Shown: one piece after another, positions 26,121-33,841 of the stretch
How positions within the stretch are numbered: the first letter of the stretch is position 1
How the letters are laid out: every line of letters starts with the position of its first letter
Assembly (NCBI GenBank): GCA_963790545.1
Contig: CAWBPA010000013.1
Coordinates: 1-39,000, forward strand
Direction of reading: 5' to 3'
Source: DATBJG01 sp963790545
GTDB lineage: Bacteria; Acidobacteriota; Vicinamibacteria; Vicinamibacterales; JAMQPK01
DNA length: 39,000 nucleotides
The notes under the pieces: model-generated
The model's input: the letters and a program-made list of their open reading frames with translations, nothing else
Told to the model about the DNA's origin: nothing
The model's database searches: none
Program-made: the position numbers and the translations under genes

Positions 26121-27290
26121 ATGATCATCAAACCTCGCATTCGCGGCTTCATTTGCACGACCGCCCATCCAACCGGCTGTGCGGCGTTGATCGATGAACA
26201 GATTGACTGGGTGAAAGCGCAAGGACCGCTGGCGCCCGCTCCTCGCAATGTGCTCGTGATTGGCGGTTCTGGTGGTTATGGACTGGCTGCTCGTATCGTC
26301 ACAGCATTCGGCGGCGGGGCCCGCACGCTGTGCCTGTCGTTCGAGAAAGAACCGTCAGCCGACCGCACCGGAACCGCAGGTTGGTACAACAGTCTTGCCT
26401 TCGATCGGAGAGCTGCAGCCCAGGATTTGTACGCCCGTTCCGTCAATGCGGACGCGTTCAGCGATGCCACGAAAACACAGATTGCCGAGATTGTCCGGGC
26501 CGATCTGGGTTCCCTCGATATGCTCGTGTACAGCATCGCGGCGCCGGTTCGAACGGATCCGTCAACGGGCGTGCTTTACCGCAGTGCCATCAAGCCGGTA
26601 GGTCGGAACGTCCACATCAAGACGTTGAACGTGGAAAAGGGGATTGTGCACGAGATCGATCTGGAGCCCGCAACCGAGGAAGAGATCCAGGCGACGGTGA
26701 AAGTGATGGGAGGTGAGGATTGGGAACGCTGGGTGGGATACCTGAACGAGCAGAGGTTGCTGAATCCAGGGTTCAGGACGGTGTCATACACCTACATCGG
26801 AAGCGAGCTCACCTGGCCGATTTACTGGGAAGGTACTCTGGGAAAAGCCAAGGAGGATCTCGACCGCGCCGCGGCAGCCATACGCACGGCGCTGGCAACA
26901 CTTCAGGGGGACGCGCGTGTGGCCGTGCTCAAAGCGGTCGTCACGCAAGCCAGCTCCGCTATCCCTGTCGTGCCTCTGTACGTCGCGCTCCTATTCAAGG
27001 TGATGAAGGAGAAAGGTCTACACGAGGACTGCATTCGGCACATCGACCGACTGTTCCGATCCCATCTCTGCAGCGGAGCCACGCCGAAGCTCGATCAGAC
27101 TGGTCGTCTGCGTGTGGATGATTGGGAGTTGCGGGAGGACGTGCAGGCGGAGGTCCGGCGCCGCTGGGAGGCCGTTGAAACAGGGAATGTCATGGAGCTG
27201 TCCGACCTTGACGGCTTCCGCCATGACTTCTTGCGAATCTTTGGTTTTGAGGTCGATGGGGTCAACTACGACGCCGACGTCACCCCGTGA
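26121..27290 (+). CDS. fabV: NADH-dependent trans-2-enoyl-ACP/CoA reductase
   Basis: This 389-residue enzyme carries out the last reduction of each fatty-acid elongation cycle. It is the FabV isozyme, unrelated in size to FabI and known for low sensitivity to triclosan. Signatures: MIIKPRIRGFICTTAHPTGC at the N-terminus, GGSGGYGLAAR (48-58) for NADH, and the catalytic pair Tyr235-x8-Lys244 in IYWEGTLGKAKEDL. SIAAPVRTDPSTG and SALELTWP-type segments are also in order (here GSELTWP). Length is normal. It is transcribed away from the MFS gene. The C-terminal FLRIFGFEVDGVNYDADV matches the family end. Confidence 0.95.
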   Translation: MIIKPRIRGFICTTAHPTGCAALIDEQIDWVKAQGPLAPAPRNVLVIGGSGGYGLAARIVTAFGGGARTLCLSFEKEPSADRTGTAGWYNSLAFDRRAAAQDLYARSVNADAFSDATKTQIAEIVRADLGSLDMLVYSIAAPVRTDPSTGVLYRSAIKPVGRNVHIKTLNVEKGIVHEIDLEPATEEEIQATVKVMGGEDWERWVGYLNEQRLLNPGFRTVSYTYIGSELTWPIYWEGTLGKAKEDLDRAAAAIRTALATLQGDARVAVLKAVVTQASSAIPVVPLYVALLFKVMKEKGLHEDCIRHIDRLFRSHLCSGATPKLDQTGRLRVDDWELREDVQAEVRRRWEAVETGNVMELSDLDGFRHDFLRIFGFEVDGVNYDADVTP

Positions 27291-27350
27291 TTCTGAATTC
27301 TGTCTTCTGAGTTCTGTCTTCTGGTTTTCGAATTCTTCCTTTTGCGACAC
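27291..27350. repeat. Degenerate short-unit repeat tract (TTCTG/TCTTCTG)
   Basis: Just after fabV, the sequence cycles through variants of TTCTGAATTCTGTCTTCTG and GTTCTGTCTTCTGG with no coding sense. Similar word-by-word tracts occur at 14000-14055, 14918-14940 and 38656-38800 with other words. The remaining bases to 27460 hold no gene. Confidence 0.6.
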
Positions 27351-27460
27351 ACCGTGCCAGAGTGGGAATTATCTCCTCATCCCTGCGCGTTGCGCTTGCA
27401 CGACAGCCGTGGCGGACAGCATCATAGAGCGATGGTACTTGCCCGAGCGGAGGATCCCCA

Positions 27461-28153
27461 ATGACCCCGGAGCAGGCGTGGACGATTGCGGGAGCGGTTT
27501 TAACCAGCCTCGCCGGCGGGGCAGCCATCGTGTTGGCGCTGAGCAGCTGGCTGGCCCGATCGTGGGCACGGCGGATGCTGGAGGAAGACCGGGCGCGGTA
27601 CGATGCAGAGCTCGATTTTGTCAAACGCACGTACACGCACGAGCTCGAACTATTGAAGGACGACTTTGAAGCGTCGAGCCGCAAACTTCATGGTCACCTC
27701 GACCATGCGGTTTTTGTGAGTCGGCCGCAGTTCGAGGCCGAGTTCAGCACGTTGACGAACACCTGGGAGCGAATCGCGGACTTGCGCGCGGTTTTTCCGA
27801 TCCTCGATGAACGACCGAACAACCGGACGCGAGCCAACGATACCGAGTATGCGACCTGGTGTGCGAAGGTTCGATCGGAGTTCGTCCCGAAGGCTGATGC
27901 GTTGATGAACTCCGTGACGGCTCAGGCGCCGTTCTATCCTAAAGAACTGCTCGAGGCGCTCTCCGATCAGATTCTGATCGCCAAGACTGCGCTGTCGGAG
28001 GCAATCAGCGACAACCCGCGAGAGTCCCCCGAGTATGCCAAGCGCCGGCGTGAACTGCATCAGAATTTTGAATCGGGCGCGAGCCGGTTGCTGGATATGA
28101 TTCGCGATCGTCTCGCCCACCTGACGATCGTGCACGAATCTATCCCGGCGTAG
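27461..28153 (+). CDS. Membrane-anchored coiled-coil protein of unknown function
   Basis: This 230-residue protein has one N-terminal membrane helix (AGAVLTSLAGGAAIVLALSSWLA) and then a charged coiled coil (RRMLEEDRARYDAELDFVKR, ELELLKDDFEASSRKLHGHL). A helical domain with conserved-looking W, P and aromatic positions follows (SRPQFEAEFSTLTNTWERIA, then APFYPKELLEALSDQILIAK). This anchor-coil-helical layout is common in bacterial hypothetical proteins; I do not recognise a named family. The ribosome site GGAGG lies 9 bases before ATG 27461. The stop is followed closely by the stop of the convergent zinc ribbon gene. Confidence 0.75.
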   Translation: MTPEQAWTIAGAVLTSLAGGAAIVLALSSWLARSWARRMLEEDRARYDAELDFVKRTYTHELELLKDDFEASSRKLHGHLDHAVFVSRPQFEAEFSTLTNTWERIADLRAVFPILDERPNNRTRANDTEYATWCAKVRSEFVPKADALMNSVTAQAPFYPKELLEALSDQILIAKTALSEAISDNPRESPEYAKRRRELHQNFESGASRLLDMIRDRLAHLTIVHESIPA

Positions 28154-28157
28154 CGCT

Positions 28158-28454
28158 TCAGTTTTCTATCTTTTTGGAATCTTCCATGTCGGCGCGCAGC
28201 CGCCACAGCCAGCGGCCGGCGGCCACCAGCGCCAGACCCAAGGCACCACGTCCAACCAGGCCGGCCGCTCGACCGGACTGCTCGGCCGTCCCGTCCGTCC
28301 GAGGCTGCGCTCGAGAGCGGTTGCGCGTACGACGCTCGTCGGCCGGGACCCACCGTATCAGGTACGCGAACGACTCCGACGCGCACACGGGGCACATCTG
28401 AGCTTCGTGGATCTCTTCACAGTCAAGGCAGAGGCGGGCGGTTCGTAGTTGCAC
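28158..28454 (-). CDS. Zinc-ribbon membrane protein, about 98 residues
   Basis: The N-terminal ribbon RLCLDCEEIHEAQMCPVCAS has paired CxxC motifs for one zinc ion. It is followed by an Arg-rich linker and a single C-terminal membrane helix (GRGALGLALVAAGRWLW). The protein is probably tail-anchored with the zinc part in the cytoplasm. Proteins with the DCEEIHEAQMCPVCAS pattern occur in Acidobacteria; their role is unknown to me. The GTG start at 28454 is supported by a TACACT box only 6 bases upstream. Confidence 0.68.
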   Translation of the reverse strand: MQLRTARLCLDCEEIHEAQMCPVCASESFAYLIRWVPADERRTRNRSRAQPRTDGTAEQSGRAAGLVGRGALGLALVAAGRWLWRLRADMEDSKKIEN

Positions 28455-28460
28455 CCCCTC

Positions 28461-28466
28461 AGTGTA
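28461..28466 (-). promoter_or_regulatory. TACACT box 6 bases before the GTG at 28454
   Basis: The complement of 28461-28466 reads TACACT, ending 6 bases before the GTG start. It is another example of the close-in TANNNT pattern. Confidence 0.45.
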
Positions 28467-28599
28467 CGCGAGTGTGAATGACGCGGGAAGCGGTCGGGGA
28501 ATCTGTAATCCCTGCCGCAGGTGGCGGGGATCGGCAGGCTGCGCATTGCCAAGTCCTGGTATCCGGCGCGATTGACAATGGGTTATCGTCCGGCCTGTG

Positions 28600-28800
28600 A
28601 TTGCAGCGTTCCGCTACAGCCAGCGCTGACGCGCTACAGTTCCGCTGCCTTGGCGCACGCTAGGCGTGCGCCCTACACGAACTGCGAAAGCCCCAGGTTC
28701 AACGTTTCCCATTCCAGCACATTCGAAGATAATGACGTGGCCCGCCACGCTCCGTGTATTCGTAGCGGAGCTTCGGCGAGGCAAGCCGCCACGAATCGGT
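28600..28800. repeat. Cluster of REP-like hairpins
   Basis: The gap 28455-28808 has no gene. It holds at least three GTAG/CTAC-tagged elements: a perfect 9-base stem (arms 28652-28660 and 28664-28672, loop TAG, followed by CTAC), a loose set of CGCTACAG words at 28609-28640, and CGTAGCGG ... CCGCCACG with outer ATTCGT/ACGAAT arms at 28755-28797. The piece 28680-28740 looks like unique sequence. Confidence 0.6.
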
Positions 28801-28808
28801 CCGACGCG

Positions 28809-29798
28809 ATGGTCGCGAATCTTGCATGTCGGCGGTCGTTGATTCCAGTCGCCAGCTGCATGCTGGCGTCGTGCGTCGCGATCGCCTGGATAACGGCGAC
28901 GGCCAGCCCCGGTCTGGCAGCGCAGAGACCTCGGCCCGTCCTTCGGTCGCAGCTGGTGTGGTTCGATCGGGCAGGCAAACGCATCGAGGCTGTCGGGGGT
29001 CTGGCGGATCACCTCGGTCTCGAGCTGTCACCCGACGGCAAGCAGGTTGCGGTTCCCATTCTCGACCGAACCCAGGGGACGCATGACCTGTGGCTTTACG
29101 AGGTGACCGGTGGTCGCCGGACGCGGTTCACGTCCGATCCGGAGGACGAGAATTGGTTGATCTGGTCACCCGACGGGAGCCGTGTCGTGTTCAACTCGTT
29201 CGGTCGGGACCGGCTCGAGCTCCGTCAATCACCCTCGAGGGAAGCGCGCACCGAAGCCGTGCTGCTCGACGATGGAGATGGTAAGTGGCCGGTGAGTTGG
29301 TCTCCGGATGGTCAGTTCATCCTGGTGGTCAAGAACAGCGCGGACACGAGCAACGACATATGGGTTCTGCCACTGACAGGCGATCGAAAGCCGTATCCGT
29401 ACCTGAAGACTGCGGTTGCCGAGAACTGGGCGGCCTTTTCCCCCGATGGTCGGTGGGTCGCGTACAGCTCGACGCAAACAGGACAGGCGGAAGTCTACGT
29501 GACACGGTTTCCCAGGCCGGATCGCCAGTGGCGAGTTTCCATGGAAGGGGGAAGCCAGGCTCGATGGCGTCGCGATGGGAAAGAGCTCTTCTATCTGGCA
29601 CCGGACGGGACGCTGATGGCTGCGACCGTCAGCGCCGAGGGCGCGGAGTTCAGTGTCGGTGCGGTGGAGCCACTATTCGAGTTCCGGTTTCCTTACGGGC
29701 AGTATCACGCGTTTGATGTCAGCGCCGACGGACAGCGGTTTCTGTTGAACCGACTTATCGTGTCGCCGGGTGGGGCGGCGGTGGCTGCCCTTCACTGA
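28809..29798 (+). CDS. Half-size TolB/PD40-like propeller protein
   Basis: From ATG 28809 the product is 329 residues: a signal or anchor segment (LIPVASCMLASCVAIAWITA) and then about five PD40 blades with motifs such as LELSPDGKQVAVPI, WSPDGSRVVFNS, WSPDGQFILVVK, FSPDGRWVAYSS and the end FDVSADGQRFLLNR. This matches the C-terminal half of acidobacterial kinase-propeller proteins; the kinase, the anchor and the first blades are missing. The DNA before the start is packed with REP-like repeats, so the gene may be the surviving 3' part of a larger one. It sits 18 bases before the exported methyltransferase gene and probably shares its transcript. Confidence 0.7.
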   Translation: MVANLACRRSLIPVASCMLASCVAIAWITATASPGLAAQRPRPVLRSQLVWFDRAGKRIEAVGGLADHLGLELSPDGKQVAVPILDRTQGTHDLWLYEVTGGRRTRFTSDPEDENWLIWSPDGSRVVFNSFGRDRLELRQSPSREARTEAVLLDDGDGKWPVSWSPDGQFILVVKNSADTSNDIWVLPLTGDRKPYPYLKTAVAENWAAFSPDGRWVAYSSTQTGQAEVYVTRFPRPDRQWRVSMEGGSQARWRRDGKELFYLAPDGTLMAATVSAEGAEFSVGAVEPLFEFRFPYGQYHAFDVSADGQRFLLNRLIVSPGGAAVAALH

Positions 29799-29816
29799 CA
29801 GGCGAGGGGAGTGGAC

Positions 29817-30658
29817 ATGGCTTCATGGCGTCGTATGCAGCGGGTATTGTGGACGGTGGTTTTGACTCTGGCGTTGAGCGGTGTGTTGTTGGCTCAGGCA
29901 GCGGCTCCGGCCCAGGAGGGTTTCCAGCCACAGGTTGGCCAGGCGGGGAAGGACGTGGTCTGGGTCCCGACGCCGCAGGTGCTGGTGGAAAAGATGCTCG
30001 ATATGGCGAAAGTGACACCACAGGATCTCGTCATGGACCTCGGGTCGGGCGATGGTCGCAACATCATTGCGGCTGCCAAGCGCGGGGCGAGGGCCATTGG
30101 TGTCGAGTACAACCCGAACATGGTGGAACTGTCGCGGAAAACGGCGGCGAAAGAAGGCGTCAGCGACAAAGCCACGTTCATCGAGGGCGACATGTACGAG
30201 GCGGATATCTCGAAGGCCACGGTGCTTGCCCTGTTTCTTCTACCCGACAACCTTCGCAAGCTGACGCCAAAGTTCCTCGATCTCAAGCCCGGCTCACGCA
30301 TTGTCGGCAACACATTCGGCATCGAGGGATGGGCACCCGACGAAACCGACACGACCGGCGGCGAATGCGGGAGCTGGTGCACGTCCCTTTTGTGGATCGT
30401 GCCGGCCAAAGTGGCTGGCACGTGGCGGACCCCGAAAGGGGAGCTCGCGCTCACGCAGAGCTTTCAGGTTATTGCGGGCACCATGACAGTGGGAGGTACC
30501 CGACACCCATTGTCAACGGCAAGCTGCGCGGCGATCAGATTAGTTTCAGCGTGTCGGGCACGGAATATACGGGACGTATCAACGGCGACTCGATGAGCGG
30601 GACCGCGAAGTCCGGATCGGGCAACACTGATTGGAACGCCACGCGCGTGTCCAAGTAG
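29817..30658 (+). CDS. Exported SAM-dependent methyltransferase 1, frameshifted
   Basis: A signal peptide (VLWTVVLTLALSGVLLAQA) is followed by a class I methyltransferase domain: VWVPTPQVLVEKML, motif I VMDLGSGDGRNI, GVEYNPNMVEL with the acidic SAM-ribose residue, and LALFLLPDNLRKLTPKFL. A Cys pair follows in GECGSWC, and a small beta-rich C-terminal domain begins at VAGTWRTPKGELAL. The last 55 residues (TPIVNGKLRGDQISF onward to NATRVSK) lie in another frame; the break is at 30491-30505. The closely similar gene at 35333 shows how the intact protein reads. The start is ATG 29817 behind GAGGGGAG. A methyltransferase sent out of the cytoplasm is unusual. The target is unknown. Confidence 0.78.
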
Positions 30659-30698
30659 TGTGAGAGGGGATGCCGCTATTGAAGGAGTGAGTCTGCGT

Positions 30699-31328
30699 TC
30701 ACTTGCCGCGCTGAAGGAGTGCCAGGTGGACGCGGGCCACTCCATACATGTACCCGCCGCTCCTGTAGCGATCGCTGGCGGCAATCGTCATGTGGTCGAG
30801 TGTCCCTTGCCGGTCCCCAGTCGATTCAAAGTAGAGGCCCACGTACAGTTGGGCGTAGAATTGGGCACCGATGTCGCTTCCCGCAGCCGTCAGCACGTCT
30901 TGGGGCTTCATCGTCCCACGAAACATCTCGTAAATTTCACGCATCGGGGCGCGAGCGTCCGGGCCAACCGGCAGGAGCGCTGCGCGAGCGGTCGCCGGTG
31001 ATTCCGCGCGGGCCACGCACAGAAAGTGCCAGGCCGAATTTTCAACGTCGTTCGGGTTTACGGTTCGATGGGATTCGAACTGCTGACGACAGTCGCGATA
31101 CCGGCCGGCGTAGTACAACGCGATGCCGCGTTGCCAGAGCTGAGGAGCCGAGTTCGGAACGAGTCTGACCAGGTTGTCGAACCCGGCCGTTGCTTCCGTG
31201 ATTCTGCCCGCTTGAAAATCGGCAACGGCGCGCTCGAACACCACTTGCGGCTGCTGTTCAGATGTCTGCGCCAGGCCGATGCCGGCAAACGTGACGAGGA
31301 AGATCCCCTGAAGGAGTCGATTTACCAT
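30699..31328 (-). CDS. Exported TPR protein
   Basis: Starting at ATG 31328 gives 209 residues with a signal peptide (LLQGIFLVTFAGIGLAQTS). At least two tetratricopeptide units follow: VVFERAVADFQAGRITEATA then LVRLVPNSAPQLWQRGIALY and YAGRYRDCRQQFESHRTVNP. A later part contains GAQFYAQLYVGLYFESTGDR and GGYMYGVARVHLALLQRGK, also helical-pair-like. It resembles small NlpI-type periplasmic scaffold proteins. A longer frame reading from 31355 is rejected because its first nine codons come from a palindrome. It is convergent with the methyltransferase gene and divergent from the PQQ-propeller gene. Confidence 0.78.
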   Translation of the reverse strand: MVNRLLQGIFLVTFAGIGLAQTSEQQPQVVFERAVADFQAGRITEATAGFDNLVRLVPNSAPQLWQRGIALYYAGRYRDCRQQFESHRTVNPNDVENSAWHFLCVARAESPATARAALLPVGPDARAPMREIYEMFRGTMKPQDVLTAAGSDIGAQFYAQLYVGLYFESTGDRQGTLDHMTIAASDRYRSGGYMYGVARVHLALLQRGK

Positions 31329-31338
31329 TTGCGTAAGA

Positions 31339-31355
31339 ATGGGGTCTGACCCCAT
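31339..31355. repeat. GGGGTC-T-GACCCC palindrome
   Basis: A perfect odd palindrome ATGGGGTC / GACCCCAT around a T in the 44-base divergent region between the TPR and propeller genes. Sequences of this kind (GGGGTCAGACCCC) are scattered in many genomes, often linked to REP-type transposases. It could also be an operator. Confidence 0.5.
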
Positions 31356-31372
31356 TTATTGCAGCCTATCTT

Positions 31373-32608
31373 ATGCGACAGCTCTTGTTTGTTCTCACTC
31401 TTCTCGCGATGGTGGCTCTCAGGTCCGGGCTGCAAGGTGCCGATCGTGACTGGCCGCAGTTCCTCGGTCCCGACCGCAATGGCGTGTACGACGGTCCACC
31501 GCTCGTCGAGACCTGGGCGGCCGGGGGGCCGCGGGCGATCTGGCGCAAACAGGTCGGTCAGGGATTCAGTGGCCCGGTTGTGGTCGAGAACCGCGTCATT
31601 CTCTTTCACCGCCTCGACAAGCGGGAAGTGGTTGAAGCCTTCGACACGCGGACCGGAGCCTCCCAATGGCAGTACGGATACCCGACGGCCTATCGCGATG
31701 ATTTTGGATTTGATGAGGGGCCCCGTGCCGTGCCGGTCGTGGTCGATGGCGTTGTCTATACCTATGGCGCCGAGGGTCAGCTGCACGCGATCGATCTCGC
31801 CACCGGCAAGAAAATCTGGAGCGAAGATGCCATGCGGCGCTTCAAGGTGCCGAAGGGATTCTTTGGGGCGGCCGGCTCCCCTCTTGTTGAGGACGGGCGC
31901 GTGCTGGCAAACATTGGCGGGGAGAAGGCTGGCATCGTGGCGTTCGATGCCAAGACGGGCAAGATCCTGTGGACAGCGACCGATGACGAGGCGAGTTATT
32001 CGTCGGCGACTGGCGCGATGTTTGGGGGGCGTCGCCTTGCCGTGTTCCTGACGCGAGCGGGTCTGGTCGGTCTGGATCCGGCCAACGGCATGGTGCAGTT
32101 TCAGCGCCGATGGCGCGCGCGCGCTGCGGCTTCTGTCAATGCCGCCACGCCTTTGGTGATTGGCGATCTCCTTTTCGTCTCAGCGCAGTACGGTCCAGGC
32201 GCGGCCGTCCTGCGTGTCGAAGGGGCCACGTTGACGGACCTCTGGTCGTCGGACGACGTGTTGTCGAATCACTATGCAACGAGTGTCTATCTCGACGGCT
32301 ACCTTTACGGGTTCCACGGGCGTCAGGAATTTGGCCCGAGCCTCCGCGCGGTCGAGTTGCGGACTGGAAAGGTGCGCTGGAGCCAGGAACAGTTTCGAGC
32401 GGGCAGCGTGACGCTTGCGGGCAATCGATTGCTGATATTGCGCGAGGGAGGTGAGCTCGTGCTGGCCCCCGCGTCACCTGACGCGTTCCGCCCCATTGCG
32501 CGAGCGCAAGTTCTGCCCGCAACCGTGCGCGCATACCCAGCACTGGCCGACGGCTTTCTCTACGTCCGCAACGAGAACACGCTCGTCTGCCTCGATCTTC
32601 GTCGCTGA
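31373..32608 (+). CDS. PQQ-like beta-propeller protein, exported
   Basis: This 411-residue protein has a signal peptide (LLFVLTLLAMVALRSGLQGA) and then DWPQFLGPDRNGVYDG, the usual entry of PQQ-type propellers in Planctomycetes and Acidobacteria. Blade motifs recur: VVEAFDTRTGASQWQYGYP, LHAIDLATGKKIWSED, IVAFDAKTGKILWTATDDE, LVGLDPANGMVQFQR and LRAVELRTGKVRWSQEQ. These are W-motif propeller blades, but the full set of cofactor ligands of quinoproteins is not evident, so it is probably a structural or binding propeller in the periplasm. Start ATG 31373 follows a TATCTT directly. Confidence 0.85.
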   Translation: MRQLLFVLTLLAMVALRSGLQGADRDWPQFLGPDRNGVYDGPPLVETWAAGGPRAIWRKQVGQGFSGPVVVENRVILFHRLDKREVVEAFDTRTGASQWQYGYPTAYRDDFGFDEGPRAVPVVVDGVVYTYGAEGQLHAIDLATGKKIWSEDAMRRFKVPKGFFGAAGSPLVEDGRVLANIGGEKAGIVAFDAKTGKILWTATDDEASYSSATGAMFGGRRLAVFLTRAGLVGLDPANGMVQFQRRWRARAAASVNAATPLVIGDLLFVSAQYGPGAAVLRVEGATLTDLWSSDDVLSNHYATSVYLDGYLYGFHGRQEFGPSLRAVELRTGKVRWSQEQFRAGSVTLAGNRLLILREGGELVLAPASPDAFRPIARAQVLPATVRAYPALADGFLYVRNENTLVCLDLRR

Positions 32609-32629
32609 CTATCGACTATCGTCCCATGA

Positions 32630-32715
32630 GCCGGACCTAAAGGTCCGGCCTACGTACGTAACGACCTACGTACCGTAACGACGACAGTACGTCAGGGCGG
32701 ACCTTCAGGTCCGCC
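32630..32715. repeat. Head-to-head pair of REP-like hairpins with a duplicated spacer
   Basis: The first hairpin (arms 32630-32637 and 32642-32649, loop TAAA, then CTACG) is reversed. The second (arms 32696-32703 and 32708-32715, loop TTCA, preceded by ACGTCAG) is forward. The spacer holds a near-perfect direct duplication of CCTACGTACGTAACGA (32649-32664 and 32665-32681). This paired form is like the REP doublets called REPINs. It fills most of the gap between the PQQ propeller and the Wzz-like gene. Confidence 0.75.
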
Positions 32716-32746
32716 ATGACGCCGACGCGGAAGGCTTTCCCGCTGA

Positions 32747-33829
32747 TTAGCGTCGTTCCCCGACGGCTCGGTGATCCGTGAACGACCCGAAACAGACTAC
32801 GCCAGTTGCCAACTCGAGGCTGGGCGCATCACGCACTGCATCGTTGGTCCATTCGCGGAACGCTGCCACAGTGAACCCAAACAGAAGACCTGCCGCCACG
32901 GCCAAAGCCATCAACGAAAGTTTCCAAGGATAGACCGGTTCTGGTGACGCGGCTGGTGCGGTGAGGACCGTGATTGGGTGAACATCCAGGGCAGGATCCG
33001 CGCTGGCGGCGTTGTAGCGCTTGAGCGACGTCAGATAGTTCTGCTCGATCCTGCGACGCCGTTCTTCGAGCTCGGCCAGCAGCGACGCGCCGACATCGAG
33101 GCCGCTCGTCGTGCGTCCCGCCAACGCCGCAGTCTGCTGGGCGCGAGTCAGGTCCTCTTCCGCACGCGCCAGGCTCTCACGCAGTCTCTCGGTCTCGAGC
33201 GCTGTCGGAGCCTTTGGCCGTGAGCTTTGGCGGACCTGCACCCGCCGGGTTTGATAGCGCTCGAGCAGAGTCTCCTGCACCTTGACGGCCAAAGCAGCGT
33301 CGGGCATGCGCAGTCGCAGGACAATGACGCCGGTGTTCTCGCGCGGCTCGACTTCCAGATGGCTTTCCAAGAACGCCAGCGCTCGATCGCGGTCGTTCAG
33401 TCGCGGCCTGAGATCGAGAGCCGTCAATCCATCGCTGTACACGCCGCGCACCCACCCGACGCCGTGCCGCGCGACAAGTTGCATCTGATCGAGGAGCCCT
33501 TCAGCTGGCCCCCCAATCGAATTGAATGCCTGCGGCCCGACCGTATCCACGACCTCGCCGAGCAACTGGCGAGAGCCCAGGATTTGAACCTCCGACGCGG
33601 GATGCCCGGCGTCGTCACGGTCGCGTGGTACGACTATGGCCGCCCGAGCCTCGTACTCCTCGATGATCACGCTCTGCGTGACGTATGCCTTCAAAACCGT
33701 CAGAACGAGAACGCTGACAATAACCAGACGTTGTCTGTGCAGCGCCGTGCGCACGCGTGTGATCCGGGACGAGACTCCCGGCTCTCCAGGCAATGGATGA
33801 ATGGATGACGTAGGGGTGCCGTCGGACAA
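32747..33829 (-). CDS. Wzz/GumC-like polysaccharide chain-length protein
   Basis: This 360-residue inner-membrane protein has two membrane helices, one near the start (RLVIVSVLVLTVLKAYVTQS) and one near the end (LSLMALAVAAGLLFGFTVAAF). A long periplasmic coiled-coil region lies between them (LRESLARAEEDLTRAQQTAA, ELEERRRRIEQNYLTSLKRY). The segment before the second helix, VLTAPAASPEPVYPWK, is the Pro-rich motif of the family. The layout is that of polysaccharide co-polymerases that set chain length or export. The start is a TTG at 33829, 12 bases after the P-loop gene stop. No glycosyltransferases or export channel are near. Confidence 0.85.
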   Translation of the reverse strand: MSDGTPTSSIHPLPGEPGVSSRITRVRTALHRQRLVIVSVLVLTVLKAYVTQSVIIEEYEARAAIVVPRDRDDAGHPASEVQILGSRQLLGEVVDTVGPQAFNSIGGPAEGLLDQMQLVARHGVGWVRGVYSDGLTALDLRPRLNDRDRALAFLESHLEVEPRENTGVIVLRLRMPDAALAVKVQETLLERYQTRRVQVRQSSRPKAPTALETERLRESLARAEEDLTRAQQTAALAGRTTSGLDVGASLLAELEERRRRIEQNYLTSLKRYNAASADPALDVHPITVLTAPAASPEPVYPWKLSLMALAVAAGLLFGFTVAAFREWTNDAVRDAPSLELATGVVCFGSFTDHRAVGERR

Positions 33830-33841
33830 GGGAAGCCTTTT

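Noticed and set aside
31069..31087. Second tRNA-like string (GGGATTCGAAC)
   Set aside because: It is inside the TPR gene in frame. No cloverleaf can be formed with the flanks.
31329..31355. Longer N-terminus of the TPR protein
   Set aside because: The nine extra codons come from the GGGGTCTGACCCC palindrome and precede a complete signal peptide starting at ATG 31328.
33579..33597. tRNA T-arm-like string (AGGATTTGAACCTCCGAC, minus-strand sense)
   Set aside because: It lies inside the intact Wzz-like coding frame, and no acceptor, D or anticodon arms can be placed around it.
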